From Flavobacteriaceae bacterium (GTDB lineage: Bacteria; Bacteroidota; Bacteroidia; Flavobacteriales; Flavobacteriaceae): a stretch of DNA of 64,000 nucleotides. The stretch covers positions 1-64,000 of the forward strand of contig JAGYJF010000006.1 in assembly GCA_018402135.1 (NCBI GenBank), given 5' to 3'. A model generated the notes under the pieces. That model had not been told where the DNA came from. It saw only the letters and a list, made by a program, of their open reading frames with translations, and did not search any database. Both the position numbers and the translations under genes were made by a program. Shown piece after piece: positions 17,202 through 26,701 of this stretch (within the stretch, counting starts at the first letter, position 1; every line of letters begins with the position of its first letter).

Positions 17202-17331
17202 ATATAATTTTTAAGGGCGATGTAATGATGGCTGCAATTTCAAATAGAAATTACAGCATAGAAATTTTCATGATGAAACCCTATAAATAAGAAATAGTGA
17301 TAGTGATACCTGATTTAGTCAACAATAGACT

Positions 17332-17339
17332 TACCTTTG
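17332..17339 (+). promoter_or_regulatory. Candidate -7 box for the RNA helicase gene
   Basis: TACCTTTG matches TAnnTTTG, 55 bases before the ATG, which implies a 5' leader of about 50 bases. Confidence 0.5.
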
Positions 17340-17394
17340 CAACTAATATAAAAATGACACCTCTATTTGTTCAGTCATTTTATAAACAAATTAT

Positions 17395-18690
17395 ATGTCA
17401 TTTAATTCATTAGGTTTGTCTGACGCCCTATTAAAAGCGGTCAGTGCTCAGGGTTATACGCAACCGTCACCCATTCAACAAAAAGCAATTCCTTTAATTT
17501 TAGAACGAAAAGATGTTTTGGCATCTGCACAAACTGGTACTGGAAAAACTGCCGGATTTACTTTGCCGTTGCTTCAAATATTATCACAACAGCCTGTTTT
17601 ACGCAATCGTCCAGTTAGAGCTTTAGTGCTTACGCCAACGCGCGAGTTAGCGGCTCAAGTATATGAAAATGTAAGAGATTATAGCGCTTATGTAGATATC
17701 AAAAGTGCAGTTATTTTCGGCGGTGTGAATCAAAAATCACAAGTGTCAACCCTACGCCAAGGTGTTGATGTCTTAATTGCAACTCCAGGTAGATTATTAG
17801 ACTTACACAATCAACGGTTATTGTCACTAAACAATATCGAAATTCTTGTTTTAGATGAAGCCGATCGTATGCTCGACATGGGCTTTTTGAGAGATATAAA
17901 AAAAATTATGGCTCTAATGCCAGCCAAACGTCAAAATTTATTGTTTTCTGCTACGTTTTCAAAAGACATCAAATCGCTTGCTAACTCTATTTTAAATCAT
18001 CCAGTGTTAGTTGAGGCTACTCCAGAAAACACCACCGTAGATAAAATTAACCAGCAAGTTTATCACGTTGATAAAGGCGCGAAGTCCGATGTACTTGTAA
18101 AGTTAATTTCGGAAGGTAATTGGGAGCAAGTTTTAGTTTTTACCCGCACAAAACACGGCGCAAACAAACTCACCAAAAAATTGTTAAGCAGTAATATTTC
18201 GGCATTAGCTATTCACGGTAATAAAAGTCAAGGCGCGCGTACCAAGGCTTTGGAAGGATTTAAAAAAGGTACCATTAGAGTTTTGGTAGCAACAGATATT
18301 GCCGCACGTGGATTGGATATTCCATTACTGCCACATGTGGTTAATTTTGAACTGCCAAACATTTCAGAAGATTATGTGCATCGTATTGGTCGTACTGGCC
18401 GAGCTGGTGCTAGCGGTATCGCTATTTCGCTGGTAAGTGCTGACGAAAAAACATACTTAAGAGATATTGAGAAATTAGTTGGATTAAGGATTCCTAGTGA
18501 TGTCATCTCAGGATTTTTACCAGATCCAAACGCGCCTACCGAAATTGAAAAACCGCAGCGCCAACAGCGTTCTCAGCCAAGAGCTGCTAGGTCAACAGGC
18601 GACAGAAATACGAAACCTTCAGGTTCTGGTTCTAATAATAGAAACAACCAAGGCAGACCAAGTCGCAATAGCAATAGGCGCTCTGATTAA
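17395..18690 (+). CDS. DEAD-box RNA helicase, RhlE-like
   Basis: A 431-residue ATP-dependent RNA helicase with all classical motifs: Q motif [14 protein letters not shown], Walker [32 protein letters not shown], the SAT motif in LLFSATFSK, then ARGLDIP and [10 protein letters not shown]. The last 60 residues are rich in Arg, Asn, Gln, Ser and Gly, a disordered RNA-binding tail. RhlE proteins remodel ribosomal and other structured RNA, often in the cold. The VF530 gene follows after 12 bases and may be co-transcribed. Confidence 0.92.
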   Translation: MSFNSLGLSDALLKAVSAQGYTQPSPIQQKAIPLILERKDVLASAQTGTGKTAGFTLPLLQILSQQPVLRNRPVRALVLTPTRELAAQVYENVRDYSAYVDIKSAVIFGGVNQKSQVSTLRQGVDVLIATPGRLLDLHNQRLLSLNNIEILVLDEADRMLDMGFLRDIKKIMALMPAKRQNLLFSATFSKDIKSLANSILNHPVLVEATPENTTVDKINQQVYHVDKGAKSDVLVKLISEGNWEQVLVFTRTKHGANKLTKKLLSSNISALAIHGNKSQGARTKALEGFKKGTIRVLVATDIAARGLDIPLLPHVVNFELPNISEDYVHRIGRTGRAGASGIAISLVSADEKTYLRDIEKLVGLRIPSDVISGFLPDPNAPTEIEKPQRQQRSQPRAARSTGDRNTKPSGSGSNNRNNQGRPSRNSNRRSD

Positions 18691-18702
18691 TTAGATTAAC
18701 TG

Positions 18703-18924
18703 ATGCATCATTCTAACGATCCTTTGCATGGTAAAACTTTAGAAGCCATTCTAAATGAATTGGTGACTCATTATGGTTGGGGATTTTTGGGTGAAACCGT
18801 AAGGATTAATTGTTTTAAAAGCGACCCTAGTATAAAATCTAGCTTAACTTTTTTAAGAAAAACTCCTTGGGCACGATCTAAGGTAGAACAGTTGTATATA
18901 AAAATGTTGAGGCAAAAAAAATGA
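18703..18924 (+). CDS. VF530 family small DNA-binding protein
   Basis: A 73-residue protein matching the VF530/DUF2132 pattern: [50 protein letters not shown]. The family is small and helical, and structural work on a Vibrio member suggested DNA binding. It begins 12 bases after the helicase stop, so it is probably in the same transcript. Confidence 0.85.
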   Translation: MHHSNDPLHGKTLEAILNELVTHYGWGFLGETVRINCFKSDPSIKSSLTFLRKTPWARSKVEQLYIKMLRQKK

Positions 18925-18984
18925 ATAATATTTTATTCTGTGAGGAGTTTCGCTTTGGTGTCAATATCCTAAAATTTTTCTTGT

Positions 18985-19015
18985 TGATTTTCTAGGGCTC
19001 ATATTAGGAAAATCA
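18985..19015. terminator. Imperfect hairpin between convergent genes
   Basis: TGATTTTCTA pairs with TAGGAAAATCA (one bulge). It lies between the convergent VF530 and hypothetical genes and may serve both, but there is no clear T-run. Confidence 0.35.
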
Positions 19016-19035
19016 GAAATTGAAAGAAAAAGGAA

Positions 19036-19701
19036 CTAATTAATTTCCTCATCCGACTCAAAAGGAAAAACGTCCACATCATATTCTGCTTCAGTAAATT
19101 CATCTCTACTCATCCAATATTCAGAAGTAGTCATTACATAACTATTATCACCCTTAGGTTCTAAGTCCCAAATAATGCTTTCTGCATCATCAAATGATTG
19201 TTTTCCAGCTAAATGATCGGCATACAAACGTTTAATGATACTATTTTTTGCAAGGGTTTTGTCTAAAGCTTTCAACACGTTTTCTTTGGTCACATCTTCG
19301 TTAGGTGTGATTTGAAATTCCACTGTCGTGGCTTTGGTGTTGAAAAATGTGCCATTATACGCTTGGTACAACAACTGATTGATATTAAACAATTGATGGT
19401 GCAAGGAAATATCACTGTACTCTTCAGATACTTTATCTATCAGCATGTCATGTGAAATTTGGTCAATTTGTCCTTCACCTAATTCTTCAGATAATTTATA
19501 ATCTAGTACAATAGCCGCAGCTTCATTGGGTTCAAAATCGGTAATCGCCATGGCGAGTAATTCTTTTAGCTCATTAGGTTTCGAATTGGCAGCATCTGGA
19601 AATCCAAAACGGTCTAACAAAGCGATGTAATCGTCATTGGTCCAAGCGTTATGTAGTTGTTCAACAGTTTTGACACTGTTGATAATTATATGGTATTTCA
19701 T
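19036..19701 (-). CDS. Hypothetical acidic protein
   Basis: A 221-residue protein with no signal peptide or membrane segment. It is acidic (the ending is EYDVDVFPFESDEEIN) and mostly helical by composition. I do not recognise a family. It is a single minus-strand gene between the VF530 gene and the GNAT-nitrilase gene, 115 bases downstream of the latter. Confidence 0.6.
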   Translation of the reverse strand: MKYHIIINSVKTVEQLHNAWTNDDYIALLDRFGFPDAANSKPNELKELLAMAITDFEPNEAAAIVLDYKLSEELGEGQIDQISHDMLIDKVSEEYSDISLHHQLFNINQLLYQAYNGTFFNTKATTVEFQITPNEDVTKENVLKALDKTLAKNSIIKRLYADHLAGKQSFDDAESIIWDLEPKGDNSYVMTTSEYWMSRDEFTEAEYDVDVFPFESDEEIN

Positions 19702-19816
19702 AGGTTAAGTAATTTATAAATTAAATAGTTTATGAGTTTACTTGTTACTGTCAATATAAAAACTGTCTTTACAACATTTTTCAACACTTAACGCATAAAC
19801 TCATAAGCTGTAGTAA

Positions 19817-21337
19817 TTATTTCTTTCTCAATTCAAATAAATCTTTACGTCGGTCTTTTAAATTACGAACGCTCCCAAATTGGTTTAGTTCGCGCAGTAA
19901 ATCTAAATCTACATCGGCAATTAAAATCATTTCGGTATTTTGAGTTGCTTCGGCTTTAACACCGTTTGATGGGAATGCAAAATCACAAGGTGTAAACACC
20001 ATTGATTGTGCATATTGAATATCCATATTATGCACTTTAGGTAAGTTACCGACACTTCCGGCAATTGCTACGTAACATTCGTTTTCAATAGCACGCGCTT
20101 GGGCGCAATGTCTTACGCGTGAAAAGCCGTTTTGTGTATCGGTTAAGAATGGCACAAACAGAATATCCATACCTTCATCGGCAAGCAATCTGCTTAATTC
20201 TGGGAACTCTGAGTCGTAACAAATTAAAATCCCAATTTTACCACAATCTGTATCATAGGCTTTTAATTGCGTCCCGCCGGTCATACCCCAAACCTTAGCT
20301 TCATCAGGGGTGACGTGTAATTTTTCGTAGCGTTCCATACTACCATCTCTTCTGCACAAGTAACCAACATTGTAAAGCCGGTCATTGACAATTTCTGGCA
20401 TACTCCCAGTTATAATATTGATATTATACGAAATCGCAAGTTTTGAAAAGCGCTGCACAATTTCAGAAGTATGTTTTGCTAATTCTCTAATGGCAGCAGC
20501 TTCGCCTAAATGGTTATTATCAGCCATTAACGGTGCATTGAAAAACTCAGGAAATAATGCAAAATCACTTCGGTATCCTGAAACTGCATCTACAAAAAAT
20601 TCGGCTTGTTGCATTAAGTCGTCTAGATTTTTGTACAAACGCATTTGCCACTGAATCAATCCAAGGCGCACAATTTTTTTTACGGTAGCGGCTTTTCGGT
20701 CGGGTTTTTCATAGTAAATATTATCCCATTCCAGCAGTACGGCGTATTCTTCAGATGATTTATCGCCTTCTAGATAACCTCTTAAAATTCGAGTAGGGTG
20801 GAAGTCGTTAGATATTTGAAAATTAAAAACCGGATCGTGAATTTCCTTTTGCTTTACTTTTTCTATGTATTCTTTCGGACTTAAAGTTTCTGAGAATTTG
20901 TGGTAATTTGGAATCCGACCACCAAAAGCGACACCCCGCAAGTTGAGTCGTTCGCACAGTTCTTTGCGGTAATCGTACAATCTACGCCCCAATCGCAAGC
21001 CGCGATACTCTGGTCTTATAAATACGTCAATTCCGTACATCACATCCCCGTGATTGCTATGGGTGCTAAAGGTAAAATTACCTGTAATATCTTTATAGGT
21101 ATGATGGTCGTCAAACTGATTGTAATCTACAATAATTGACAACGCACAGCCAGCGATTTTATCGTTTACCTTGATGACTACCTGACCTTCTGGAAAGTCG
21201 GTAATTAATTTTTCAATTTGATGTTCTCTCCAGTAGGCGCTCTGCATATTGGGATAAGCGGCAATCATGGCTTCTTTAAATTCGGGGTAGTCTTCGAGTT
21301 TTAAGTATTTTAATTCAATGTTTTCTATTTGTTGCAT
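19817..21337 (-). CDS. GNAT acetyltransferase-carbon-nitrogen hydrolase fusion
   Basis: A 506-residue two-domain protein from the ATG at 21337; the upstream in-frame extension of 15 codons has no ATG. The N-terminal third (about 1-200) is a GNAT fold with the acetyl-CoA loop YRGLRLGRRLYDYR. The C-terminal part (about 215-500) is a nitrilase-superfamily amidohydrolase with the catalytic triad visible as Glu in FPEFFNAP, Lys in YEKLHVTPDE and Cys in GILICYDSEFPE. The fusion is widespread in Bacteroidota; substrates are unknown, though acyl transfer and amide hydrolysis on one metabolite is plausible. It lies 50 bases after the last gene of the trp operon. Confidence 0.88.
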   Translation of the reverse strand: MQQIENIELKYLKLEDYPEFKEAMIAAYPNMQSAYWREHQIEKLITDFPEGQVVIKVNDKIAGCALSIIVDYNQFDDHHTYKDITGNFTFSTHSNHGDVMYGIDVFIRPEYRGLRLGRRLYDYRKELCERLNLRGVAFGGRIPNYHKFSETLSPKEYIEKVKQKEIHDPVFNFQISNDFHPTRILRGYLEGDKSSEEYAVLLEWDNIYYEKPDRKAATVKKIVRLGLIQWQMRLYKNLDDLMQQAEFFVDAVSGYRSDFALFPEFFNAPLMADNNHLGEAAAIRELAKHTSEIVQRFSKLAISYNINIITGSMPEIVNDRLYNVGYLCRRDGSMERYEKLHVTPDEAKVWGMTGGTQLKAYDTDCGKIGILICYDSEFPELSRLLADEGMDILFVPFLTDTQNGFSRVRHCAQARAIENECYVAIAGSVGNLPKVHNMDIQYAQSMVFTPCDFAFPSNGVKAEATQNTEMILIADVDLDLLRELNQFGSVRNLKDRRKDLFELRKK

Positions 21338-21386
21338 AGGTAGTGTTTGACTAATGCACCTAAGATAAGGTTTTAAAAGCAATTCA

Positions 21387-21620
21387 TTAATTGGTTTTTT
21401 CTAAAGGTGAAAGAAATTTAACATAAACCAATCTTAAAAGTAGTAAAAATGGAAATCCGTGAAACAAAGTATCGAACCAATCCATTAGTTGCATACCTTT
21501 CGCACCACCAGCTATCCATTTAATTTTGCCCCATAAATGAGGCTCGGGTGTAAATGGTGCCAATCCTAAAAACAGACAGAATACTAGGATTAGTTTCCAA
21601 TCGTTGAGCAAGGATTTCAT
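21387..21620 (-). CDS. Small membrane protein at the end of the trp operon
   Basis: A 77-residue protein with two hydrophobic segments (about 9-24 and 52-68) and a conserved-looking middle, PEPHLWGKIKWIAGGAKGMQLMDWFD. It starts 7 bases after the trpA stop, so it is probably the eighth gene of the operon. Similar proteins in flavobacteria are sometimes labelled RND transporter, which the size does not support. Function unknown. Confidence 0.65.
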   Translation of the reverse strand: MKSLLNDWKLILVFCLFLGLAPFTPEPHLWGKIKWIAGGAKGMQLMDWFDTLFHGFPFLLLLRLVYVKFLSPLEKTN

Positions 21621-21627
21621 GATGCCA

Positions 21628-22389
21628 TTATCTTAATGTATTTATAAAAGTTGAAATACCGTTGGTACCTTTCTTAGTCAACATTTTTATAAAGGCACTA
21701 CCAATAATAGCGCCTTTAGCGTAAAGCGTAGCTTGGTTAAAGGTTTCTTTGTCTTTAATACCAAAACCCACAATCTGTGGATTGTTGAGTTGCATAGCAT
21801 GAATGCGCTTGAAATACGCTTCTTGTTCTGTTCCGAAGCCAGTTTGGCTACCCGTAACGCTCGCGCTGCTTACCATATAAATAAAACCTTCTGAAATGCA
21901 ATCGATAAAACGAATGCGCTCATCTGAAGTTTGTGGTGTAATTAAGAAGATATTAATTAAAGCATGTTTTTGAAAAATTTCCTTATAGGAATCATTATAG
22001 ACATCTGCTGGTAAATCGGGTACAATCAAACCATCTATACCAACTTCTTGACATTTCTGGCAAAATGCTTCTACACCAAATTGCAAAATGGGATTGAAAT
22101 ATCCCATAACAATTAAGGGGATTCTCACGGTTTCGCGAATATTTTTAAGTTGATTAAACAACAGTTCACTAGACATACCGTTTTTTAGAGCCGCCGTAGA
22201 ACTATCCTGAATGGTTGGTCCGTCAGCCAATGGATCGCTAAAAGGTAAACCAATTTCTATCATGTCAACACCGCTGTTTTCTAAAGATTGGATAATACCA
22301 ACTGTATCGTCAAGTTTTGGATAGCCGGCAGTAAAATATATAGAAAGCAACTTTTTAGGAGCTTTTAGTTTTTCGATAATTCTGTTCAT
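21628..22389 (-). CDS. trpA: Tryptophan synthase alpha subunit
   Basis: A 253-residue TIM-barrel enzyme with YFTAGYPKLDDT, the catalytic Glu in GVDMIEIGLPFSDPLADGPTIQ, the catalytic Asp in GLIVPDLP, and VSSASVTGSQ. It cleaves indole-3-glycerol phosphate and passes indole to TrpB. It starts 31 bases after trpB. The length is a little short of the E. coli protein but complete. Confidence 0.95.
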   Translation of the reverse strand: MNRIIEKLKAPKKLLSIYFTAGYPKLDDTVGIIQSLENSGVDMIEIGLPFSDPLADGPTIQDSSTAALKNGMSSELLFNQLKNIRETVRIPLIVMGYFNPILQFGVEAFCQKCQEVGIDGLIVPDLPADVYNDSYKEIFQKHALINIFLITPQTSDERIRFIDCISEGFIYMVSSASVTGSQTGFGTEQEAYFKRIHAMQLNNPQIVGFGIKDKETFNQATLYAKGAIIGSAFIKMLTKKGTNGISTFINTLR

Positions 22390-22420
22390 CGTATTGGGTG
22401 TTTTTAAACAAATAATGAAT

Positions 22421-23602
22421 TTATAATTTGAAATATTTAATATAGGTATCTAGATCTTTGTCGCCACGTCCGGAAAGATTAATCACTACAATATCTTCTG
22501 GCTTAAAAGTTTTGTAATTGAAAACTGCCAAGGCATGTGAGGTTTCTATAGCTGGAATAATGCCTTCTAGCTGACTTAATTCTAAACCTGAGGTCATGGC
22601 ATCATCATCGGTAATGGCTATAAATTCGGCTCTTCCAGTTTTATACAAATGGGCGTGCATGGGTCCAACACCGGGGTAATCTAAACCAGCCGAAATAGAA
22701 TAAGGTTCCGTTATTTGTCCGTCATTGGTTTGCATCAATAAAGTTTTACTACCGTGAATAATGCCTTCCCGACCTAAAATAGAGGTTGCAGCACTTTCAC
22801 CCGAATGCACACCTTTTCCAGCCGCCTCAACCGCAATTAGTTTTACGTTTTCATCCTCAAGATAATGGTAAAAAGCACCCGCAGCATTACTGCCTCCGCC
22901 TACACAGGCCATAACATAATCAGGATTACTGCGGCCTTCTTTTTCTAGTAGTTGCCATTTTATTTCTTCGGAAACTACTGCTTGAAAACGCGCCACCATA
23001 TCGGGATAAGGATGGGGACCAACCACCGAACCAACAATATAATGTGTGTTTACGGGATTGTTAATCCAATCGCGCATTGCTTCGTTAGTAGCATCTTTTA
23101 AGGTTTTACTACCTGATTTTGCTGGTACTACTTTAGCGCCTAACATTTTCATTCTGGCAACATTGGGTGCTTGACGTGCAATATCTACTTCGCCCATATA
23201 TACCACGCATTCTATGCCCATAAGTGCGCAAACGGTAGCAGTGGCAACACCGTGCTGTCCAGCGCCAGTTTCGGCAATAATACGGGTTTTCCCTAAGCGT
23301 TGCGCTAATAGAATTTGCCCGATAGTATTGTTTACTTTATGTGCACCAGTGTGGTTGAGGTCTTCTCGTTTAAGGTAAATTTTGGTATTGAATTTTGCGC
23401 TCAATCGTTTGGCAAAATACAAAGGTGTTGGTCGGCCTACGTAGTCTTTTAACAGCGCGTGAAATTCTTCTTGAAACGTTGGTTCTGCAGTTATTTTTAA
23501 ATAGTTCTGGCGTAACTCTTCAATGTTTGGGTAGAGCATTTCTGGAATGTAGGCGCCACCAAATTCGCCGTAATAGCCTTTGTCATTTACATTGTAACTC
23601 AT
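22421..23602 (-). CDS. trpB: Tryptophan synthase beta subunit
   Basis: A 393-residue PLP enzyme. The PLP lysine lies in [20 protein letters not shown] (about residue 85), with [12 protein letters not shown] and the phosphate-binding [10 protein letters not shown]. It condenses indole with serine to give tryptophan. It is a standard TrpB1 type rather than the longer TrpB2. It overlaps trpF by 4 bases. Confidence 0.96.
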   Translation of the reverse strand: MSYNVNDKGYYGEFGGAYIPEMLYPNIEELRQNYLKITAEPTFQEEFHALLKDYVGRPTPLYFAKRLSAKFNTKIYLKREDLNHTGAHKVNNTIGQILLAQRLGKTRIIAETGAGQHGVATATVCALMGIECVVYMGEVDIARQAPNVARMKMLGAKVVPAKSGSKTLKDATNEAMRDWINNPVNTHYIVGSVVGPHPYPDMVARFQAVVSEEIKWQLLEKEGRSNPDYVMACVGGGSNAAGAFYHYLEDENVKLIAVEAAGKGVHSGESAATSILGREGIIHGSKTLLMQTNDGQITEPYSISAGLDYPGVGPMHAHLYKTGRAEFIAITDDDAMTSGLELSQLEGIIPAIETSHALAVFNYKTFKPEDIVVINLSGRGDKDLDTYIKYFKL

Positions 23603-24237
23603 AGCATTTTTTTTAATTGTTCTAATTTTTCTTTGTTTTTAAATCCTGGTTCAATTTCAAATTTACTGTTCACGTCTATAGCATAACAGTTTTTTGAAAT
23701 AGGGTTTTGTTTAAAATCTTCAAGTGCTGGCATAGATTCTAATCCAATACCACCGCTTAAAAAATAGGGTTTGGAAGATGGATAGGCGCGTAATAAATTC
23801 CAATCAAAAGTGAATCCATTGCCACCCGGTAGCGCACCTTTGGTATCGAAAAGAAAATAATCGCAGCAATTCTCGAACGCATGCAATTGCTCGAAATTAA
23901 AATGTTCGCCTACCGAAAATACTTTGATGATTTCTATAGGTTTATTTGTAAAAGTTTGTGCAATTTTTATTTTAAGTATGTTACAAAATTCAACCGATTC
24001 TTCGCCGTGAAGCTGAATGGCCTGTAATTGATAGTCACTTAATTTTTCAATGATGGTTTCTGCAGATGCATTTACAAATACGCCAACTTTTTTGATACTG
24101 TCGGGTAATTGCGCTAGTTCCTCATTAAAGAAACGAGATGATTTCTCATAGAAAATAAAGCCCATATAATCGGGTTGCAATGCTGCAATCTCGAGTATAT
24201 TAGTGTGATATTTCATACCGCAGACTTTCAACTTCAT
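23599..24237 (-). CDS. trpF: Phosphoribosylanthranilate isomerase
   Basis: A 212-residue TIM barrel starting [11 protein letters not shown] with the catalytic cysteine in KVCGMK, then [20 protein letters not shown] and LSGGIG. It converts phosphoribosylanthranilate to the carboxyphenylamino-deoxyribulose phosphate used by TrpC. It overlaps trpC by 4 bases and trpB by 4 bases, so translation is coupled. Confidence 0.94.
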   Translation of the reverse strand: MKLKVCGMKYHTNILEIAALQPDYMGFIFYEKSSRFFNEELAQLPDSIKKVGVFVNASAETIIEKLSDYQLQAIQLHGEESVEFCNILKIKIAQTFTNKPIEIIKVFSVGEHFNFEQLHAFENCCDYFLFDTKGALPGGNGFTFDWNLLRAYPSSKPYFLSGGIGLESMPALEDFKQNPISKNCYAIDVNSKFEIEPGFKNKEKLEQLKKML

Positions 24238-25019
24238 GACTTTAAATTTTTTATAAAGGTTGCAGCGCTCTCGCCAGGGTTTTCCGTTTTCATAAAATTT
24301 TCACCAATTAAAAAACCTTGATATCCATACGGTTTTAACTCTTTTATAGCTTCAACGGTGCTCATTCCACTTTCGGATACTTTAACGAAATCGTCAGGGA
24401 TTTCTAGGCTTAGCTGTTTGCTGGTTTCTAAGCTTACCTCAAATGTTTTTAAATTACGATTGTTCACACCAATCATGTCAAGACTAGGCATAATCGATTT
24501 CTGTAATTCTTCTAGGTTGTGAACTTCTAGCAAAACTTCTAATTCTAAACTTTTGGCCAAGGCAGAAAACTGTGCAATTTCTTCCTTAGATAATACCGCA
24601 GCAATGAGCAAAATTAAATCGGCACCGTGCGCTTTGGCTTCAATTATTTGATAGTTATCGATGACAAACTCTTTGCGTAATAAAGGTAGGTCGCAATTAG
24701 CACGCGCCAATAGTAAATCGTCTAAGCTACCTCCAAAATATTTGCCATCGGTTAAAACAGACATGCCAGAAACCCCAGCGTCTTCATAACCTTTGGCGAC
24801 CTCAAAAACATTGGGGTTGTTGTTAATAACGTCCCGTGATGGCGATCGGCGTTTAAATTCGGCAATAATGCCTGTGGCGCTTTGCGTTATTTTTTTTCTT
24901 AATGATATAGTGCCGCGATTAAATAACACCGATTGCTCGAGTTGTTTTATCGGAATGAGTTGTTTTTTTAGGGCGACTTCAAGCTGTTTATCCTTTATAA
25001 TACGGTCTAAAATGGTCAT
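24234..25019 (-). CDS. trpC: Indole-3-glycerol phosphate synthase
   Basis: A 261-residue TIM barrel. Seen are IIAEFKRRSPSRDVIN with the catalytic lysine, VLTDGKYFGGSLDDL, LLRKEFVIDNYQI, VLLEVHNLEEL, IGVNNRNLKTFEV and VSESGM. It closes the indole ring by decarboxylative cyclisation. It is a stand-alone TrpC, separate from TrpF, and starts immediately after trpD. Confidence 0.95.
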   Translation of the reverse strand: MTILDRIIKDKQLEVALKKQLIPIKQLEQSVLFNRGTISLRKKITQSATGIIAEFKRRSPSRDVINNNPNVFEVAKGYEDAGVSGMSVLTDGKYFGGSLDDLLLARANCDLPLLRKEFVIDNYQIIEAKAHGADLILLIAAVLSKEEIAQFSALAKSLELEVLLEVHNLEELQKSIMPSLDMIGVNNRNLKTFEVSLETSKQLSLEIPDDFVKVSESGMSTVEAIKELKPYGYQGFLIGENFMKTENPGESAATFIKNLKS

Positions 25020-26015
25020 TTAATTTTGACTTATTTTTATGAGTGTTTCTAAACTTTTTTTGGCTTTACCAGATGCTAAGGATTCTCTAGCCAATTCAAA
25101 TCCTTCTTTATGCGAACATTTTCTAACGGTTGCAATGGCCAGTCCAGCATTGGCACAAACCACGTTTTTTTGTGCTTCGGTACCTTTACCTTCAATGATA
25201 TCCATAAAAATTGCTGCAGACATTTTTATCGTGTTGCCACCTGATATACTATTTTGGTCTAGGATTTCAAGTCCTAAATCTTCAGGAGACAGTATTTGCT
25301 CTTCGTGGTTGGTTACAATTTTTGTATCGCAGGTGAGCGAAATTTCGTCGTAGCCATCAAGTGCATGTACAATGCTGTAATTGGTATTAGTGTTTTGATA
25401 CAAATAGGCGTATAGACGCAATAATTCTAGGTTGAATACACCTACCATTTGATTTTTCGGAAATGACGGATTTACCATTGGCCCTAGCATATTAAAAAAT
25501 GTTTTAACGCCTAGATCTTTTCTTATCGGTGCTACATTTTTCATGGCTGGATGAAATAGTGGCGCATGTAGAATGCATATTCCTGCTTCTTCTATACTTT
25601 TTTTAATAAAACCCTCATCGTTAGTGAATTTAACACCTAAATATTCCATAACATTTGAAGAGCCACAGGCCGAAGACACCCCGTAATTACCATGTTTAGC
25701 GACATGAATTCCAGCGCCAGCAGTTACGAATGAGGCTAAGGTTGAAATATTAAAAGTATCTTTTCCATCACCACCAGTACCACATAAATCGATGGTATTG
25801 TAGGCCGATAAATCAACACTAATACATAATTCTAAAAGGGCATCTCTAAATCCTTTTAATTCCTGTAAGGTGATATTACGCATCATGTACACCGTAAGAA
25901 ACGATGCAATTTGACTTTCGTTGTAGTCGCCTTTAGAAATGTTTACCAATACTTGCTTGGCTTCTGAAGATGAAATACTCTCTTGGTTGACGAGTCTGTT
26001 TAATAAATCTTTCAT
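25020..26015 (-). CDS. trpD: Anthranilate phosphoribosyltransferase
   Basis: A 331-residue enzyme with the PRPP-binding CGTGGDGKDTFNIST (about 79-93), KHGNYGVSSACGSSNVMEYLG, and RKDLGVKTFFNMLGPMVNP. It transfers phosphoribose to anthranilate. It is not fused to TrpG, which is encoded separately 14 bases upstream. Confidence 0.95.
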   Translation of the reverse strand: MKDLLNRLVNQESISSSEAKQVLVNISKGDYNESQIASFLTVYMMRNITLQELKGFRDALLELCISVDLSAYNTIDLCGTGGDGKDTFNISTLASFVTAGAGIHVAKHGNYGVSSACGSSNVMEYLGVKFTNDEGFIKKSIEEAGICILHAPLFHPAMKNVAPIRKDLGVKTFFNMLGPMVNPSFPKNQMVGVFNLELLRLYAYLYQNTNTNYSIVHALDGYDEISLTCDTKIVTNHEEQILSPEDLGLEILDQNSISGGNTIKMSAAIFMDIIEGKGTEAQKNVVCANAGLAIATVRKCSHKEGFELARESLASGKAKKSLETLIKISQN

Positions 26016-26029
26016 TGTCTTTTTCTTAA

Positions 26030-26593
26030 TTAACTTTCAACCCAGTTTTTTAATATTTGCTTACCATGTGGTGTTAAGACCGATTCTGGATGGTATTGTA
26101 CACCTTTTACATCGAAGATTTTGTGCCGTAAAGACATTACTTGTCCGTTTTCATCAAATGACGTCGTTTCTAAAACTTCTGGTAAATTGGCATCAACTAC
26201 CCAAGAATGGTAGCGGCCAACCTCAATAGTTTTTTCAAGATTTTTAAACATAGGTTCATCATCTACGATGATATTCACTTTGGTAGCAACGCCATGATAT
26301 ACAGTTTCTAAATTGCTGAGGGTGCCGCCAAAAACTTCGCCAATGGCTTGTTGCCCTAAGCAAACCCCTAAGATGCTTTTAGTACTGGCGTAACGCGCAA
26401 TAATTGGTTTAAGCAATCCTGCTTCGTCGGGAATTCCCGGACCTGGAGATAGTAGGATTTTATCAAAAGCTTCAACATCATCTAAACTGAGTTGGTCGTT
26501 TCGTCTTACGGTTACTTGGCAATTAAAGTCTTGCAGGTAATGCACCAGATTATAGGTGAAACTGTCGTAATTATCTATGACTAATACCTTCAT
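26030..26593 (-). CDS. trpG: Anthranilate synthase glutamine amidotransferase subunit
   Basis: A 187-residue class I glutamine amidotransferase: IDNYDSFTYNLVHYL at the N-terminus, LSPGPGIPDEAG, the nucleophile in GVCLGQQAIGEVFGG and the His-Glu pair in GVQYHPESVLT. It supplies ammonia to TrpE. It is separated from trpE by 108 bases that hold a REP-like element. Dual use for folate synthesis (PabA) is possible, but the operon points to tryptophan. Confidence 0.94.
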   Translation of the reverse strand: MKVLVIDNYDSFTYNLVHYLQDFNCQVTVRRNDQLSLDDVEAFDKILLSPGPGIPDEAGLLKPIIARYASTKSILGVCLGQQAIGEVFGGTLSNLETVYHGVATKVNIIVDDEPMFKNLEKTIEVGRYHSWVVDANLPEVLETTSFDENGQVMSLRHKIFDVKGVQYHPESVLTPHGKQILKNWVES

Positions 26594-26620
26594 AATGTTT
26601 TGTGGGTTAAGGTTGTTGTA

Positions 26621-26699
26621 GCGTTAGGGATTGCAGCGGCATCCTTTTGCCTTAAAGCAAAAGATACAGCGGAAAGCCCGACCCTTGTGGTAACGCCCA
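26621..26699. repeat. REP-like palindromic element between trpE and trpG
   Basis: A 79-bp element with inverted ends GCGTTA (26621-26626) and TAACGC (26691-26696) and a perfect inner hairpin CTTTTGC/GCAAAAG (26644-26663). Its sequence (GGGATTGCAGCGGCATCC and AGCGGAAAGCCCGACCC) resembles, from memory, an element scattered between genes in many Flavobacteriaceae. It has no coding capacity. Being inside an operon, it is transcribed and would form a strong RNA structure between trpE and trpG. Confidence 0.75.
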
Positions 26700-26701
26700 T
26701 A

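Larger units (their letters stand above)
17057..17394 (+). other. Intergenic region with terminator and helicase promoter
   Basis: This stretch holds the terminator at 17170-17201 and a -7 box at 17332-17339. No coding sequence is supported. The terminator is more than 100 bases beyond the fasciclin stop, so the mRNA would have a long 3' tail. Confidence 0.5.
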
